Assembly (NCBI GenBank): GCA_023249615.1 | Contig: JAHFCG010000014.1 | Location: 1-33,625 of the forward strand | DNA length: 33,625 nucleotides | Source of the DNA: a candidate division FCPU426 bacterium | Lineage (GTDB): Bacteria; Oederibacteriota; Muellerivitia; Muellerivitales; Muellerivitaceae | Direction of reading: 5' to 3' | Part shown: positions 15,642 to 24,527 of the stretch, in pieces | Numbering within the stretch: the stretch's first letter is position 1 | How the letters are laid out: each line of letters begins with the position of its first letter | Program-made: the position numbers and the translations under genes | The notes under the pieces: model-generated | Database searches by the model: none | The model's input: only the letters and a program-made list of their open reading frames with translations | What the model was told of the DNA's origin: nothing

Positions 15642-17516
15642 TTGAGCGACAGCTACCAATCTTTTGAATACGACGTCCTGGTGATCGGAGCCGGCGGAGC
15701 CGGTTTAAGGGCCGCCATTGAGGCCTCGGCGGCTGGGTGCAAGACGGGTCTGGTCTGTAAATCCCTTCTGGGCAAGGCCCACACGGTCATGGCCGAGGGC
15801 GGAATCGCCGCGGCCTTGGCCACGGTCGATTCCCGCGACTCCTGGCAGCAGCATTTCGTGGATTCGATGATCGGCGGCAACCTGGGGAATCACTGGCGCA
15901 TGGCGCAAATCCACGCCCAGCAGGCGCCGGACCGTGTCCGGGAACTTGAAAAATGGGGCGCCGTGTTTGACCGCACCACCGACGGCAAGGGCAACATCAA
16001 TGTCCGGCATTTTGGCGGGCATACCTACAAGCGCTTGGCCCACGTGGGTGACCGCACGGGACTCGAGCTGATCCGCACCCTGCAGGACAAAGGCGTCCAT
16101 TCGGGCATTGATGTTCATATGGAATGCACCATCTACGCCCTTCTCAAGGATGGGGACAGGATCGCCGGAGCCTACGGTTATTTCCGCGAAACGGGAAGGC
16201 CGGTCCTTTTCAAGGCCAAATCCGTCGTGGTTTCCACGGGCGGCATCGGCAAGCTCTTTTTCATTAATTCCAACTCCTGGGAATGCGCGGGTGACGGGTT
16301 CGCTCTTTCCTACCTTGCGGGCGCCGAGTTGTGCGACATGGAATATATCCAGTTTCATCCCACGGGCATGGTTTGGCCCCCTTCGGTTCGCGGCATCCTG
16401 ATTACCGAGGGAGTCCGAGGCGAAGGCGGGGTTCTCAAGAATACCAAGGGCGAAAGGTTCATGTTCAAATACATCCCGCCCAAGTACCAGGGCAAGTACG
16501 CTGAAACCGAGGCAGAAGCCGACATCTGGTTCAAGAAGGTCGTCATTGACGGGGTCAAGGAAGACACTGTCACCGAACGCAAGCCTCCCGAACTCATGAG
16601 CCGGGACGTTGTGGCGAGGGCCTTGTGGAACGAAATCAAGGAAGGCCGTGGAACGGAACATGGCGGGGTTTTCCTCGACATCGCCACGCGCCGAAGCGCC
16701 GAAGACATCAAGAAAAAGCTTCCTTCGATGTACCACCAATTCAAGCAACTGGCGGATGTGGACATCACCAAGGTTCCCATGGAAACCGGCCCGACCTGCC
16801 ATTACATGATGGGCGGGGTGAAGGTCGACCCGGAAACCCAAATGTCCAACGTTCCGGGTTTGTTCGCGGCGGGTGAATGCGCCGCGGGGATGCATGGTTC
16901 CAACCGTCTGGGTGGAAACTCGCTCTCCGACCTGGTGGTCTTCGGTAAATTGGCCGGGGAACACGCGGCCATTTACGCCAAAAAATTAAAGGATTTTCCG
17001 AAGGTGGATGACGCCCAATTGAAGGGTTTGAACAAGGAAATGAACCAGCCTTTCGAGAACCAAAACGGGGAAGTGTCCTACAAAATCCTGGCTAACTTGC
17101 AACACATCATGGAAAAGGGCGCGGGAATGTTCCGCGAGGAACCCACCATGGAACAATGTCTGAAGGATTTGGAGGGTTTGAAAGAACGGGTGAAAAAAGT
17201 GACCGCCGAGGGAAACCGGATGTTCAATCCCGGCTGGCATGTCGCCTTGGATTTAAGGAATATGCTGGCGGTGGGCGAGGCCATTGTCCGGGCGGCGAAA
17301 GAAAGAAAAGAATCCCGCGGGGGCCATACCCGCACGGATTTCACGGGCTATTCCAAGGAATTCGCCAAGAAGCGTGTGGTGGTCAGGAAAAAAGGCGCGG
17401 GCATGGAAGTGATTCGGGAAGACCTTCCGCAGATCCCGAAGGAATTAGAAGAGGAATTAGTCAACGCGCATATGTTGAAGCCGGAGATTTTAAAACAGCT
17501 GAGGGGCGAAGCCTAA
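15642..17516 (+). CDS. sdhA: Succinate dehydrogenase/fumarate reductase flavoprotein subunit
   Basis: 624-residue FAD subunit that oxidises succinate to fumarate, or the reverse. The start is a TTG at 15642, preceded by GAGGTGA at 15629-15635 with six bases between; the FAD fold begins eight residues later (YDVLVIGAGGAGLRAAIEAS). GKAHTVMAEGGIAAAL holds the His (47) expected to bind FAD covalently. Active-site signatures are IQFHPTG (His near 237), GPTCHYMMGG, and HGSNRLGGNSLSDLVVFG with the catalytic Arg near 418. The length agrees with the Sdh1-type flavoproteins of actinobacteria and acidobacteria. It lies between the anchor gene and sdhB, with an inverted repeat in the gap of 135 bases upstream. 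Confidence 0.96.
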   Translation: MSDSYQSFEYDVLVIGAGGAGLRAAIEASAAGCKTGLVCKSLLGKAHTVMAEGGIAAALATVDSRDSWQQHFVDSMIGGNLGNHWRMAQIHAQQAPDRVRELEKWGAVFDRTTDGKGNINVRHFGGHTYKRLAHVGDRTGLELIRTLQDKGVHSGIDVHMECTIYALLKDGDRIAGAYGYFRETGRPVLFKAKSVVVSTGGIGKLFFINSNSWECAGDGFALSYLAGAELCDMEYIQFHPTGMVWPPSVRGILITEGVRGEGGVLKNTKGERFMFKYIPPKYQGKYAETEAEADIWFKKVVIDGVKEDTVTERKPPELMSRDVVARALWNEIKEGRGTEHGGVFLDIATRRSAEDIKKKLPSMYHQFKQLADVDITKVPMETGPTCHYMMGGVKVDPETQMSNVPGLFAAGECAAGMHGSNRLGGNSLSDLVVFGKLAGEHAAIYAKKLKDFPKVDDAQLKGLNKEMNQPFENQNGEVSYKILANLQHIMEKGAGMFREEPTMEQCLKDLEGLKERVKKVTAEGNRMFNPGWHVALDLRNMLAVGEAIVRAAKERKESRGGHTRTDFTGYSKEFAKKRVVVRKKGAGMEVIREDLPQIPKELEEELVNAHMLKPEILKQLRGEA

Positions 17517-17541
17517 AAGGTTTCGACTAAAGGGGAAAAAG

Positions 17542-18273
17542 ATGGGAAAAGTTCACTTGCGGGTCTACCGGGGCAACTCGGAAGGGGGGCAATTAAGGGA
17601 TTATGAAGTCGAGGCCGAAGAGGGCATGGTCGTACTCGATGTCATTCACAAGATCCAGGCGACCCAGTCTTCCGACCTGGCCTGCCGCTGGAACTGCAAG
17701 GCCGGTAAATGCGGATCCTGTTCCGCTGAAATTAACGGCAAACCCCGCCTGATGTGCATGACCCGCATGAACGAATTCAAAGAAGGCGAAGTCATTACCG
17801 TGATGCCCATGAAGACCTTCCCGTTGATGAAGGACTTGGCCACCGACGTTTCCTGGAACTATGAAGTGAACAAGAAAATCCCGCCCTTTACCCCGGTGGA
17901 GGGGGCTGTGTGGCAGTGGGAACAGGAAGACGCGGACCGGGTGCAGGAATTCCGCAAGTGTATCGAATGCTTCCTTTGCCAGGATACCTGCCATGTTCTT
18001 CGCGACCATGACAAAATGACCAAGTTCGCAGGCCCCCGCTTTTTCGTGCGCACGGCCAGTCTTGAAATGCATCCCCTGGACGCCCTGGACCGCACGGAGC
18101 TGCTGAAGCAGGAGCACGGCATCGGCCTTTGCAACATTACCAAGTGTTGTACCGAAGTCTGCCCTGAATCGATTCACATCACGGACAACGCGATTATTCC
18201 CCTCAAGGAAAGGGTCGTCGATAAGTACTACGATCCCCTGCGCATCCTTTGGAACAAGATATTGGGGAAATAA
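17542..18273 (+). CDS. sdhB: Succinate dehydrogenase/fumarate reductase iron-sulfur subunit
   Basis: 243-residue electron-transfer subunit linking the flavin to the membrane anchor. It has a plant-ferredoxin-type [2Fe-2S] site (CRWNCKAGKCGSC, then LMCM). Two Cys clusters for [4Fe-4S] and [3Fe-4S] follow (CIECFLCQDTCHVL, and CNITKCCTEVCPESI). AAAGGGG lies about six bases before the ATG, and the gene follows sdhA by 25 bases, so both are surely cotranscribed. Confidence 0.96.
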   Translation: MGKVHLRVYRGNSEGGQLRDYEVEAEEGMVVLDVIHKIQATQSSDLACRWNCKAGKCGSCSAEINGKPRLMCMTRMNEFKEGEVITVMPMKTFPLMKDLATDVSWNYEVNKKIPPFTPVEGAVWQWEQEDADRVQEFRKCIECFLCQDTCHVLRDHDKMTKFAGPRFFVRTASLEMHPLDALDRTELLKQEHGIGLCNITKCCTEVCPESIHITDNAIIPLKERVVDKYYDPLRILWNKILGK

Positions 18274-18285
18274 AAAGCACACCCC

Positions 18286-18561
18286 ATGACTGACCTCGAA
18301 TCCACCATCCACTGGCGCCAGTATTCCGTCGGCATCGTCCTGGCGCTTTATATCGCTCTTTTCGCCCTCACCCAATTTGATCTTTTCCGCATAACCTTCG
18401 CCACGGGTCTGGGGTGCGCGGTCTTGTTCCTTTCCCTCTCCTGGGACATTTACGTGATGAAATTGACGCGGGACCGCGAGAAGGTGGGGAAGAACGGAAC
18501 CATCGCCGACGGTCTGCTCATGGCGGGTTTAATGCTTGTCTTCCTTGGGGCTTTTTTTTAA
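18286..18561 (+). CDS. Small membrane protein at the end of the sdh operon
   Basis: 91-residue protein with three hydrophobic segments (about 14-35, 37-57 and 72-91) and a short basic loop (MKLTRDREKVGKNG) before the last one. It starts 12 bases after sdhB with no clear Shine-Dalgarno sequence, which suggests translational coupling. I recognise no family. Because it is the last gene of the operon and small, it could be an accessory anchor subunit of this succinate dehydrogenase, as SdhF is in mycobacterial Sdh2, or an unrelated passenger. The segment LSWDIYVMKLTRDR has an Asp and a Trp next to the membrane. Confidence 0.7.
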   Translation: MTDLESTIHWRQYSVGIVLALYIALFALTQFDLFRITFATGLGCAVLFLSLSWDIYVMKLTRDREKVGKNGTIADGLLMAGLMLVFLGAFF

Positions 18562-18604
18562 CGCCCCGAACCCGCCAAGGCCAAAGCATGGAATTCCAGG
18601 AATT

Positions 18605-21600
18605 TTATTTAAGTATTAAAAGTTTTCCCGCCGAATGTTTCCCGACTGTTGTTACCACCACGTAATAAATTCCATTCGAAAGTGAAGCGTTCCATTTATC
18701 CCTTAGTTCCAATTGACAGGAGGTTCCGGAAGGTACCGCGGAATAGGTTTTTTCCTGGATCAGGCGGAAAGCCGCGGTGAAAAGCTGGATTTTCACGTTG
18801 GTGAACCCCAAATAGGCGGGTGGCAGGACATTCACCGGGTTGGTTCCATCCGCGGGATTGGGATAAACAATGAGGGTCGAGGCCCCCTTGGGTGTGGCGG
18901 TGGCTGAAAAGGTGTAGGTACTCGTCACGGTATTGACGGGAGTGTTGGTGGGAGTAAAAGAAGGTGTAAAGGTTTGGGTTGAAGTGAAACTGGCCGTCGA
19001 AGTGAAGGTGTTTGTGGAGGTGTAGGTGGATGTGGCGCTGGCCGTAGGGGTATAGGTGGAAGTACTGGTATTAGTTGGTGTAACGGTGGGGCTTAGAGTT
19101 CCCGTGAAAGTGTTAGTGGGAGCGGATGTTGAGGTTGGCGACAGGGTATTGGTGGGAGTACTTGTAGTTGTGTGAGTGGATGTGGAAGTATTCGTGAAAC
19201 TGTTAGTCGAGGTCATGGTAAAGGTTGAGGTATAGGTGCTTGTACCTGTGTTCGTGGGCGTATGGGTGATGGTAGGGGTATTGGATGGAGTCAGAGTCCC
19301 CGTCGGGGTAATCGTGGGGCTATTCGTAACCGTAAAGCTCGGTGTGTTTGTCGGCGAAAAGGTAAAAGTACTCGTGGAGGTTTGCGTCGAGGTGCCGGTA
19401 AAGGTTTTGGTCGCCGTGTTGGTAAAGGTTGAGGTGAGGGTGTAAGTAAAAGAAGGTGTAAAGGTGGAAGAGTTTGAAGGGGTGAAAGTAAAAGTGGCGG
19501 TGTTCGTCGCAGCAGGGGTGAAAGTCTTGGTGGGTGTATTGCTTGGAGTCGGGGTTAGGCTGGTTCCGACGACGATGTGGCTGGTGCCGCTCAATGTGGA
19601 ATTGAAGGTAACATCCAGGGTCGTATTGGCGGCGTCCAAAGTGGCCAGGAAATCGCATCCGGCGTTCAATGTTGTCCCATTCAGGGTGATGGTTGGTACC
19701 GATCCGGCGGTGAAGTTTTTGAAGGCGAAGGCTGGTTTGAGCAGGCTTCCAGAAGGAAGACTCAGGGTGACATCGGCGGCATTGGTGGCGCAAGTGACGG
19801 TCCATTGGTCCCAAACCGGGTCGTAACCGGCGGGGGCCCAGGCCTTGGTCAAGGTAACCGCTCCCGGCCCTTTGGGCCCGGACGCGGGAATGGTTCCAAC
19901 GGAGGCCGTGAGGGAAGCCCCGCCGTGGATGGTTTCCTGTTCCGTCAGCAGCCGTTGAACATCGTTGTGGCTGTGCAGGTCCAGGGCTAGTTGGAGCGTA
20001 TAGCATTGATAAGGATAGCCGTTGTAAGTGCTTGTTCCACGATAGTCCTGGTAGGAGGTCTGGAAGATGCTCACCGGCATCATCCAGGTGGTCCGCTGGC
20101 CCTGGAAGTTTTGGTAGGCGTTCATCTGGTACAAAAAGTTCCAGCTTGCCGGGAGGGAGGCGCCGGCTGAGGGAGGATAAAACCACCCCGCGCCGCCGGG
20201 GTGCTGAGCGTAGGACTCGGTCTGGATATAGCCGATTTCCCGGTCGTTAGGGGCGGCGGTGGCGTCGTTGTACATACCGCAATAGGGCACGGGCACCGCG
20301 GCCTTGGTGTTGAAAGTGTAGGCGATGTTGGGGCCGTTGTTCATAGGCTCGGTCGTGGTGATGAACTTGTAATCCGCACCCATGTTGATGCCGCTGGTGA
20401 TGGAAGTGACCGCACCGCTGCCGGCCCAGTCGAAATCACAGTAAGGACTGCGGGTGTCGTTGGTAAAGGTTCCCGAAGGGGAAGCCGAGGAGTCATAGGT
20501 GATGGCCCAGCCAATATCATCCCGCCCGTTACGGAGAATGTAATCCACGGTACAGGCGAAGGAACCCGCGGCCGTGCGGATTCGGGGGTCCGCGTACATT
20601 TTGAAGGTGTAGCGCAAAATGACCTGGTTGGTTCCGTTGAGGATAAAGGTTTTCGTCCCGTTGTAACCCTCCGATTTGGAACAGGCCCAGGTCACCCCGT
20701 CACTGGTGTGGTTCACCAATTGGCCCCATCCGGAAAGGTTGTCGAAAATGCCGTCGTCGTTGCTGGTTACCGTTGTTCCCCCCGCGACCCAGGACATGCG
20801 GGTGATATAGCCTCCCAGAACCGCGGGGGAGGGGGCCCCGGCGGGCTGGACCAGCCAAATGGAACGCCGGTTACCGGTTGAATCGGTCCAATCCACCTGG
20901 TCGCAGGTGGAACTGTTGACCGCGACGCCCTGTGTCACGTTAATGCCCGAAGGGCATCCGGGGGGAAGGGTGGGGGTCGCGCTTGCCGTGGGGCTGGAAG
21001 AGGTGCTGGTCGAGGTTGGGGTGAAAGTGGGGGTTGCTGTAGAACCTCCGCAAGGTTGAAGAAATGAAAAATTGTCCAGGTAAAGGGTTTGGCTGCCCGA
21101 GACGGCTCCGCCGGTGGAGATATCCAATTCCCAAACGGAGGATTGATTGAAACCGCCGGGGAAGGCGAAAGCGCTTAGGGGAATGTTCACGCTTTGCCAG
21201 CTTGTTGTGACTCCGCTCGGCAGATAAGAATTAACGGACACCGTGGCGGAAGTAACCCCCGAACTGTCGGTCAATAAAAGAGTCAAGTTGTTAAGGGTGC
21301 CCGCGCCGCTGCGCAGGTAAATTTGGATTCCGGTGTCAGCGTTTATATTAATGGCCTTGCCCGCGCTATAGCCGGCCCAGTTCCATCCCCCGCCTGACCA
21401 CCAGCCGGAACCCCAAACGAAGTTGTACTGAAGGCAATGCGACCCGGCGTAGGGGGTTGTGGTGGTTTCGGAAACCGCGCTTCCGGCGGGCTGCGCCCAG
21501 GCGCTTCCCGAACCCAGGTTGGTAGAAGCCGTTTCGCCGTCATAGTTCATCAAAACGCAGGGTACGGCGGTGGGGGTTGGTGTGGAGGTGGCGGGACTAG

Positions 21601-22798
21601 TCGGGGTTTTAGTGGGCGTAAAAGTGGCCGTGGGCAAAGTCCCCGTCGGTGTGAAAGTCGGAGTGCCGGGGCTGAAGGAGGAAACGGTCACGTTAGTCCG
21701 GGTGAAAAGGTAATCAAAAACCTCCCCCGAAGGGGCGAACCACATGCGGTTGGTCCCGCCGGCCCCAAAATTATTGTAGAGATAGTCCAGGTGGGCGCCA
21801 AGGGTGGAAGCGTTGGTGCTATAGGCGTCAGGCGGGGCGGTGTTTCCCGCCGGCACGCTATGGGTGATGGAAATATCCCAGGTCGGGCGTGCGTTGCCAT
21901 CGGCGCTCAAGGCCAGGTTGTTCCAGGCGGTGGGATCGGTTCCAAAAAGCCCCGACCGGTTGGCGGTGAAATTATCCGGCAGGGGGAAGACGTCCACATA
22001 ATTCAGGACACCGCTGCCTCCACCCTCCCCCGAAAGAACAAAGTTGGGAGGGTAAATGGTCGCGCCGCAAGAGGAGGGCATCGGATTGGCCACCGAGGTG
22101 GCCTCAAAGGGATAAACCACATGGGAAACGTGGTAACTCGGGAACTGGACGGCGAAATCCGCCTGCGCCTGGCCCAACTGCGTGACGACATTGGAACAAG
22201 TAAGACTTGGATGATCCCAGCTGTGGTTATAAATACTCCAACCCGCCGTTTGGAGAGACTTGATCGTTGTCCAGGACATGCACCAGGGATTTCCCGCGTC
22301 CACCAAAGAGGTGATGACCGCCGAACCGGCATTCCAGCCCTTGGCATCCAGCAGGGGTTTGGCGTTGAGATAGGTCATCTGGATCCCGTCATCGAAGGTC
22401 AGGGAATAGGCCCATTTGAAGTTGTTATAGAGAGTGGCGGGACTCGCGACTCCGGTGCCGCCAGAGGTCCAATTAACGGCCGTGACGATGAGGGTGACCC
22501 CCGTTGTGGTGAAGGAGGCGATTCCCGTTCCGGAGTTGTAAGTGGAAGCGATCCCGGAGCCGTCAGCCGTGACATTGACCGAGGCGCAATTGCCCACGCT
22601 GACGTTAAGGGTTATTTTGCGGTCATTAACCAACGCCGGAAGCGAGGCGTAATTTACCAGAAAACCGTATTGCTGGTTCGCGGCCCAAACAGGATGGGAA
22701 GAGGCCGCCAAAAACCCGGCGATAAGCAAGGGGAAGCCGTAGGCCATGAAAATGGCTTTTTGATTCTCACCCTTTCGAATTCCAGTCCCTGTTTTCAT
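18605..22798 (-). CDS. Large secreted polysaccharide deacetylase with Thr-rich linkers
   Basis: 1397 residues. A signal peptide ends near PVWA (about 39). The NodB deacetylase domain lies at about 125-365, with TFDDG (near 132) and NHSWDHPSLT (near 194) carrying the metal-binding Asp and the HxxxH pair. A Thr/Pro linker (about 373-413) is followed by a carbohydrate-binding-like beta domain (about 415-583, rich in Trp and Gly), a second short linker, and a third large domain of unknown family (about 620-1080). Then comes a low-complexity region of about 220 residues made almost only of Thr, Ser, Pro, Asn and Phe. The last 90 residues (VYPNPADG to AGKLLILK) look like a type IX-type or FlgD-like sorting tail. 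It begins 12 bases after the smaller deacetylase gene, so both are likely cotranscribed. Confidence 0.88.
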   Translation of the reverse strand: MKTGTGIRKGENQKAIFMAYGFPLLIAGFLAASSHPVWAANQQYGFLVNYASLPALVNDRKITLNVSVGNCASVNVTADGSGIASTYNSGTGIASFTTTGVTLIVTAVNWTSGGTGVASPATLYNNFKWAYSLTFDDGIQMTYLNAKPLLDAKGWNAGSAVITSLVDAGNPWCMSWTTIKSLQTAGWSIYNHSWDHPSLTCSNVVTQLGQAQADFAVQFPSYHVSHVVYPFEATSVANPMPSSCGATIYPPNFVLSGEGGGSGVLNYVDVFPLPDNFTANRSGLFGTDPTAWNNLALSADGNARPTWDISITHSVPAGNTAPPDAYSTNASTLGAHLDYLYNNFGAGGTNRMWFAPSGEVFDYLFTRTNVTVSSFSPGTPTFTPTGTLPTATFTPTKTPTSPATSTPTPTAVPCVLMNYDGETASTNLGSGSAWAQPAGSAVSETTTTPYAGSHCLQYNFVWGSGWWSGGGWNWAGYSAGKAININADTGIQIYLRSGAGTLNNLTLLLTDSSGVTSATVSVNSYLPSGVTTSWQSVNIPLSAFAFPGGFNQSSVWELDISTGGAVSGSQTLYLDNFSFLQPCGGSTATPTFTPTSTSTSSSPTASATPTLPPGCPSGINVTQGVAVNSSTCDQVDWTDSTGNRRSIWLVQPAGAPSPAVLGGYITRMSWVAGGTTVTSNDDGIFDNLSGWGQLVNHTSDGVTWACSKSEGYNGTKTFILNGTNQVILRYTFKMYADPRIRTAAGSFACTVDYILRNGRDDIGWAITYDSSASPSGTFTNDTRSPYCDFDWAGSGAVTSITSGINMGADYKFITTTEPMNNGPNIAYTFNTKAAVPVPYCGMYNDATAAPNDREIGYIQTESYAQHPGGAGWFYPPSAGASLPASWNFLYQMNAYQNFQGQRTTWMMPVSIFQTSYQDYRGTSTYNGYPYQCYTLQLALDLHSHNDVQRLLTEQETIHGGASLTASVGTIPASGPKGPGAVTLTKAWAPAGYDPVWDQWTVTCATNAADVTLSLPSGSLLKPAFAFKNFTAGSVPTITLNGTTLNAGCDFLATLDAANTTLDVTFNSTLSGTSHIVVGTSLTPTPSNTPTKTFTPAATNTATFTFTPSNSSTFTPSFTYTLTSTFTNTATKTFTGTSTQTSTSTFTFSPTNTPSFTVTNSPTITPTGTLTPSNTPTITHTPTNTGTSTYTSTFTMTSTNSFTNTSTSTHTTTSTPTNTLSPTSTSAPTNTFTGTLSPTVTPTNTSTSTYTPTASATSTYTSTNTFTSTASFTSTQTFTPSFTPTNTPVNTVTSTYTFSATATPKGASTLIVYPNPADGTNPVNVLPPAYLGFTNVKIQLFTAAFRLIQEKTYSAVPSGTSCQLELRDKWNASLSNGIYYVVVTTVGKHSAGKLLILK
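18888..19550 (-). repeat. Degenerate repeat encoding the Thr-rich linker
   Basis: Within the large deacetylase gene, about 660 bases are built from codons for alternating Thr and Ser/Pro/Phe/Asn, giving a G/T-rich + strand made of GGT, GTN and GAAGT-like words. A similar tract of about 570 bases lies in the surface-protein gene at 27690-28255. Confidence 0.85.
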
Positions 22799-22810
22799 GA
22801 AAATCCCCGC

Positions 22811-24442
22811 TTATTTTATGAATTCAACGTCGTCGATTTTGAAGTCAAAATCAGGATCCGCGGCGCCGGGAGAGAAGGTCAGCTTCAACACGTCGTTGAA
22901 TTTCTTCTCCAACGGTTTGCCCCAATTGGCCTGGGCGAAGTCCGTCAAGGGGATCGTCACCTGGGTCCAAACCTTGGGCGAAACGAAGGCCGCGGTGAAA
23001 TCGCAATAATCCGCCACCGACGCCTTGTTCAAGGCCACTGCGTGGTTTTTTCCATCGCCTTGGGTATAGAAACGAATGGCCTTGTAGGCCGAGAGGTCCA
23101 CGGGTTTGCTGTTCGCATCCAGCCCCAGTGAAAGCGCGGCCCAGGGCCAGGGAGCCTGCAGGGGGGCCATGCGTCCCTTTAGCCCCGCGCAATGGCCGGG
23201 GGACTTGGGGGAGCCGCCCGCCAGGGTCGCGAAAGGAACGGGCGAGAGCTTGGTGACCCCGTTGGTATCACAGCCTTCCCACCAGGCGGCGCCATAGGCG
23301 GGTGAGGAGGACTCGAAATCATCCACCTTTAAAACCGCTCTGTCCGGGGCGGCGGTGATGGAACCGGCGTCGATGACCGCGGCCTTGGCCGCCACCGGTG
23401 TTTTGTGGGTTGGAACGGTTTGGGGTTTCCACAAAGCATTTGCCAGAGTCAGTTCACCCGCGTCGAAAGAAACAGCGTAAACGCCCGGCGAGAGGGGCTT
23501 GACGGGTTTGCCAGCCTGGGAAACCTTGAGGCTGTCGCCCTCGATGGCCAGCTTTACCTTCACTTCCGCCGGAAAGTTCGCGGGCTTTTCCCACTTGATC
23601 GTGGTCGTGGAGCCTTCCTTTTGGGGTTTGGCCCCTTCCAGAACCTTTTGAGCGCGCCAATAGGCGCCTATTTCGCCAAAGGGCGCGACCCAGATGTCTT
23701 TTTTGTTTTGAACCAGGTAATCGAGTAATTCAATATAGGTCTTCTTGGGGATGGGCTGGTACCAGTTGGAGCCCTCAATGGCGTGGATCGCGAGTATGGT
23801 CCAGGCTTCCGCGGCCAAATCCTGGTTCACCCAGTTCTTATAGGTCTCAAAGGCGTAGGGGGTCATGGTCCCCTGGCAGGAGAGGTTGTACCAGTCAGGG
23901 TTCATGTCCGGGGTCAGATAACAGTCTGGTCCGCCCCCGCCCCGGGCGATAAAATTATTTGCCTCCACTGCCTTGCGCAATTGAGGCGGCCAAACAACGA
24001 AAGGATAGCCAAAGGTTACGATGGATATCCCGAAAAGGTTTTGTAAACTGGTCTTGGCTAATTCGACCTCGCTTTGGGCCTCTCCTTCCTTGAAATCTTC
24101 AAAGTGTTTGTGATGAACCGTATGATTTCCTATTTCCTGCCCGGCGGCGACGGCCTTTTTCCATTCCTCCGCGCGGGTTAATGGTCCCGAGATGAGAAAA
24201 AAAGTACCGCGAAGTTTCCGCTTGTTCATTTCTGGAATGGCTACATCCAAATGAATCGGGTCCCCGTCGTCATAGGTGAGGGAAAGGGCTGCCTTGTAGC
24301 TGTTCCAGGGAATGACCTGGAAGGGGCAGGTCCCGGCATGGGCGGAGGAAAAAGCCAGGAACGAGCCGGAAATTATTAAAAGCGGAAAAGCGGCTAACGA
24401 TTTCCGATAGATTTTTTTCCCGCCGAGGTTCGAATTTTTCAT
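22811..24442 (-). CDS. Secreted polysaccharide deacetylase with CIA30-like domain
   Basis: 543 residues. The signal peptide ends at AHA (36). The NodB domain has LTYDDG (55-60, metal and catalytic Asp pair) and GNHTVHH (105-111, the HxxxH zinc motif), so it should be an active metal-dependent N- or O-deacetylase acting on a polysaccharide outside the cytoplasm. A short beta linker region follows, and residues from about 374 on (KVDDFE to FKIDDVEFIK) form a CIA30/CBM11-like jelly-roll that probably binds sugar. The start has AGGGGG on the - strand just before the ATG. It lies 85 bases after the AraC-type regulator gene and 12 bases before the larger deacetylase. Confidence 0.9.
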   Translation of the reverse strand: MKNSNLGGKKIYRKSLAAFPLLIISGSFLAFSSAHAGTCPFQVIPWNSYKAALSLTYDDGDPIHLDVAIPEMNKRKLRGTFFLISGPLTRAEEWKKAVAAGQEIGNHTVHHKHFEDFKEGEAQSEVELAKTSLQNLFGISIVTFGYPFVVWPPQLRKAVEANNFIARGGGGPDCYLTPDMNPDWYNLSCQGTMTPYAFETYKNWVNQDLAAEAWTILAIHAIEGSNWYQPIPKKTYIELLDYLVQNKKDIWVAPFGEIGAYWRAQKVLEGAKPQKEGSTTTIKWEKPANFPAEVKVKLAIEGDSLKVSQAGKPVKPLSPGVYAVSFDAGELTLANALWKPQTVPTHKTPVAAKAAVIDAGSITAAPDRAVLKVDDFESSSPAYGAAWWEGCDTNGVTKLSPVPFATLAGGSPKSPGHCAGLKGRMAPLQAPWPWAALSLGLDANSKPVDLSAYKAIRFYTQGDGKNHAVALNKASVADYCDFTAAFVSPKVWTQVTIPLTDFAQANWGKPLEKKFNDVLKLTFSPGAADPDFDFKIDDVEFIK

Positions 24443-24493
24443 GGGTCCCCCTGTTTCAACTGATGGGGTGAGTTTATCCCAGGCAGAGAACCA

Positions 24494-24507
24494 ATAACTT
24501 ATGTTAT
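24494..24507. promoter_or_regulatory. Small inverted repeat before the deacetylase operon
   Basis: ATAAC and GTTAT flank TTAT in the AT-rich 85-base gap between the AraC-type gene and the first deacetylase gene, next to a TATA-rich stretch that could hold a - strand promoter. It may be an operator, but the pattern is short and could arise by chance. Confidence 0.2.
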
Positions 24508-24527
24508 ATACCTATTTATATTATTTT

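Noticed and set aside
15705-16964. 419-codon open frame opposite sdhA
   Set aside because: sdhA is unmistakable on the + strand; the opposite frame is open through G/C third-position bias.
19236-19445. Val-rich + strand frames opposite the Thr-rich linkers (also 27696-27968)
   Set aside because: They are the mirror image of the Thr/Ser codons; composition is explained by the true gene on the - strand.
21437-23131. Long open + strand frame of 564 codons across both deacetylase genes
   Set aside because: It lies opposite two clear NodB-domain genes with signal peptides, spans the gap between them, and its Gly/Arg-rich product resembles no family.
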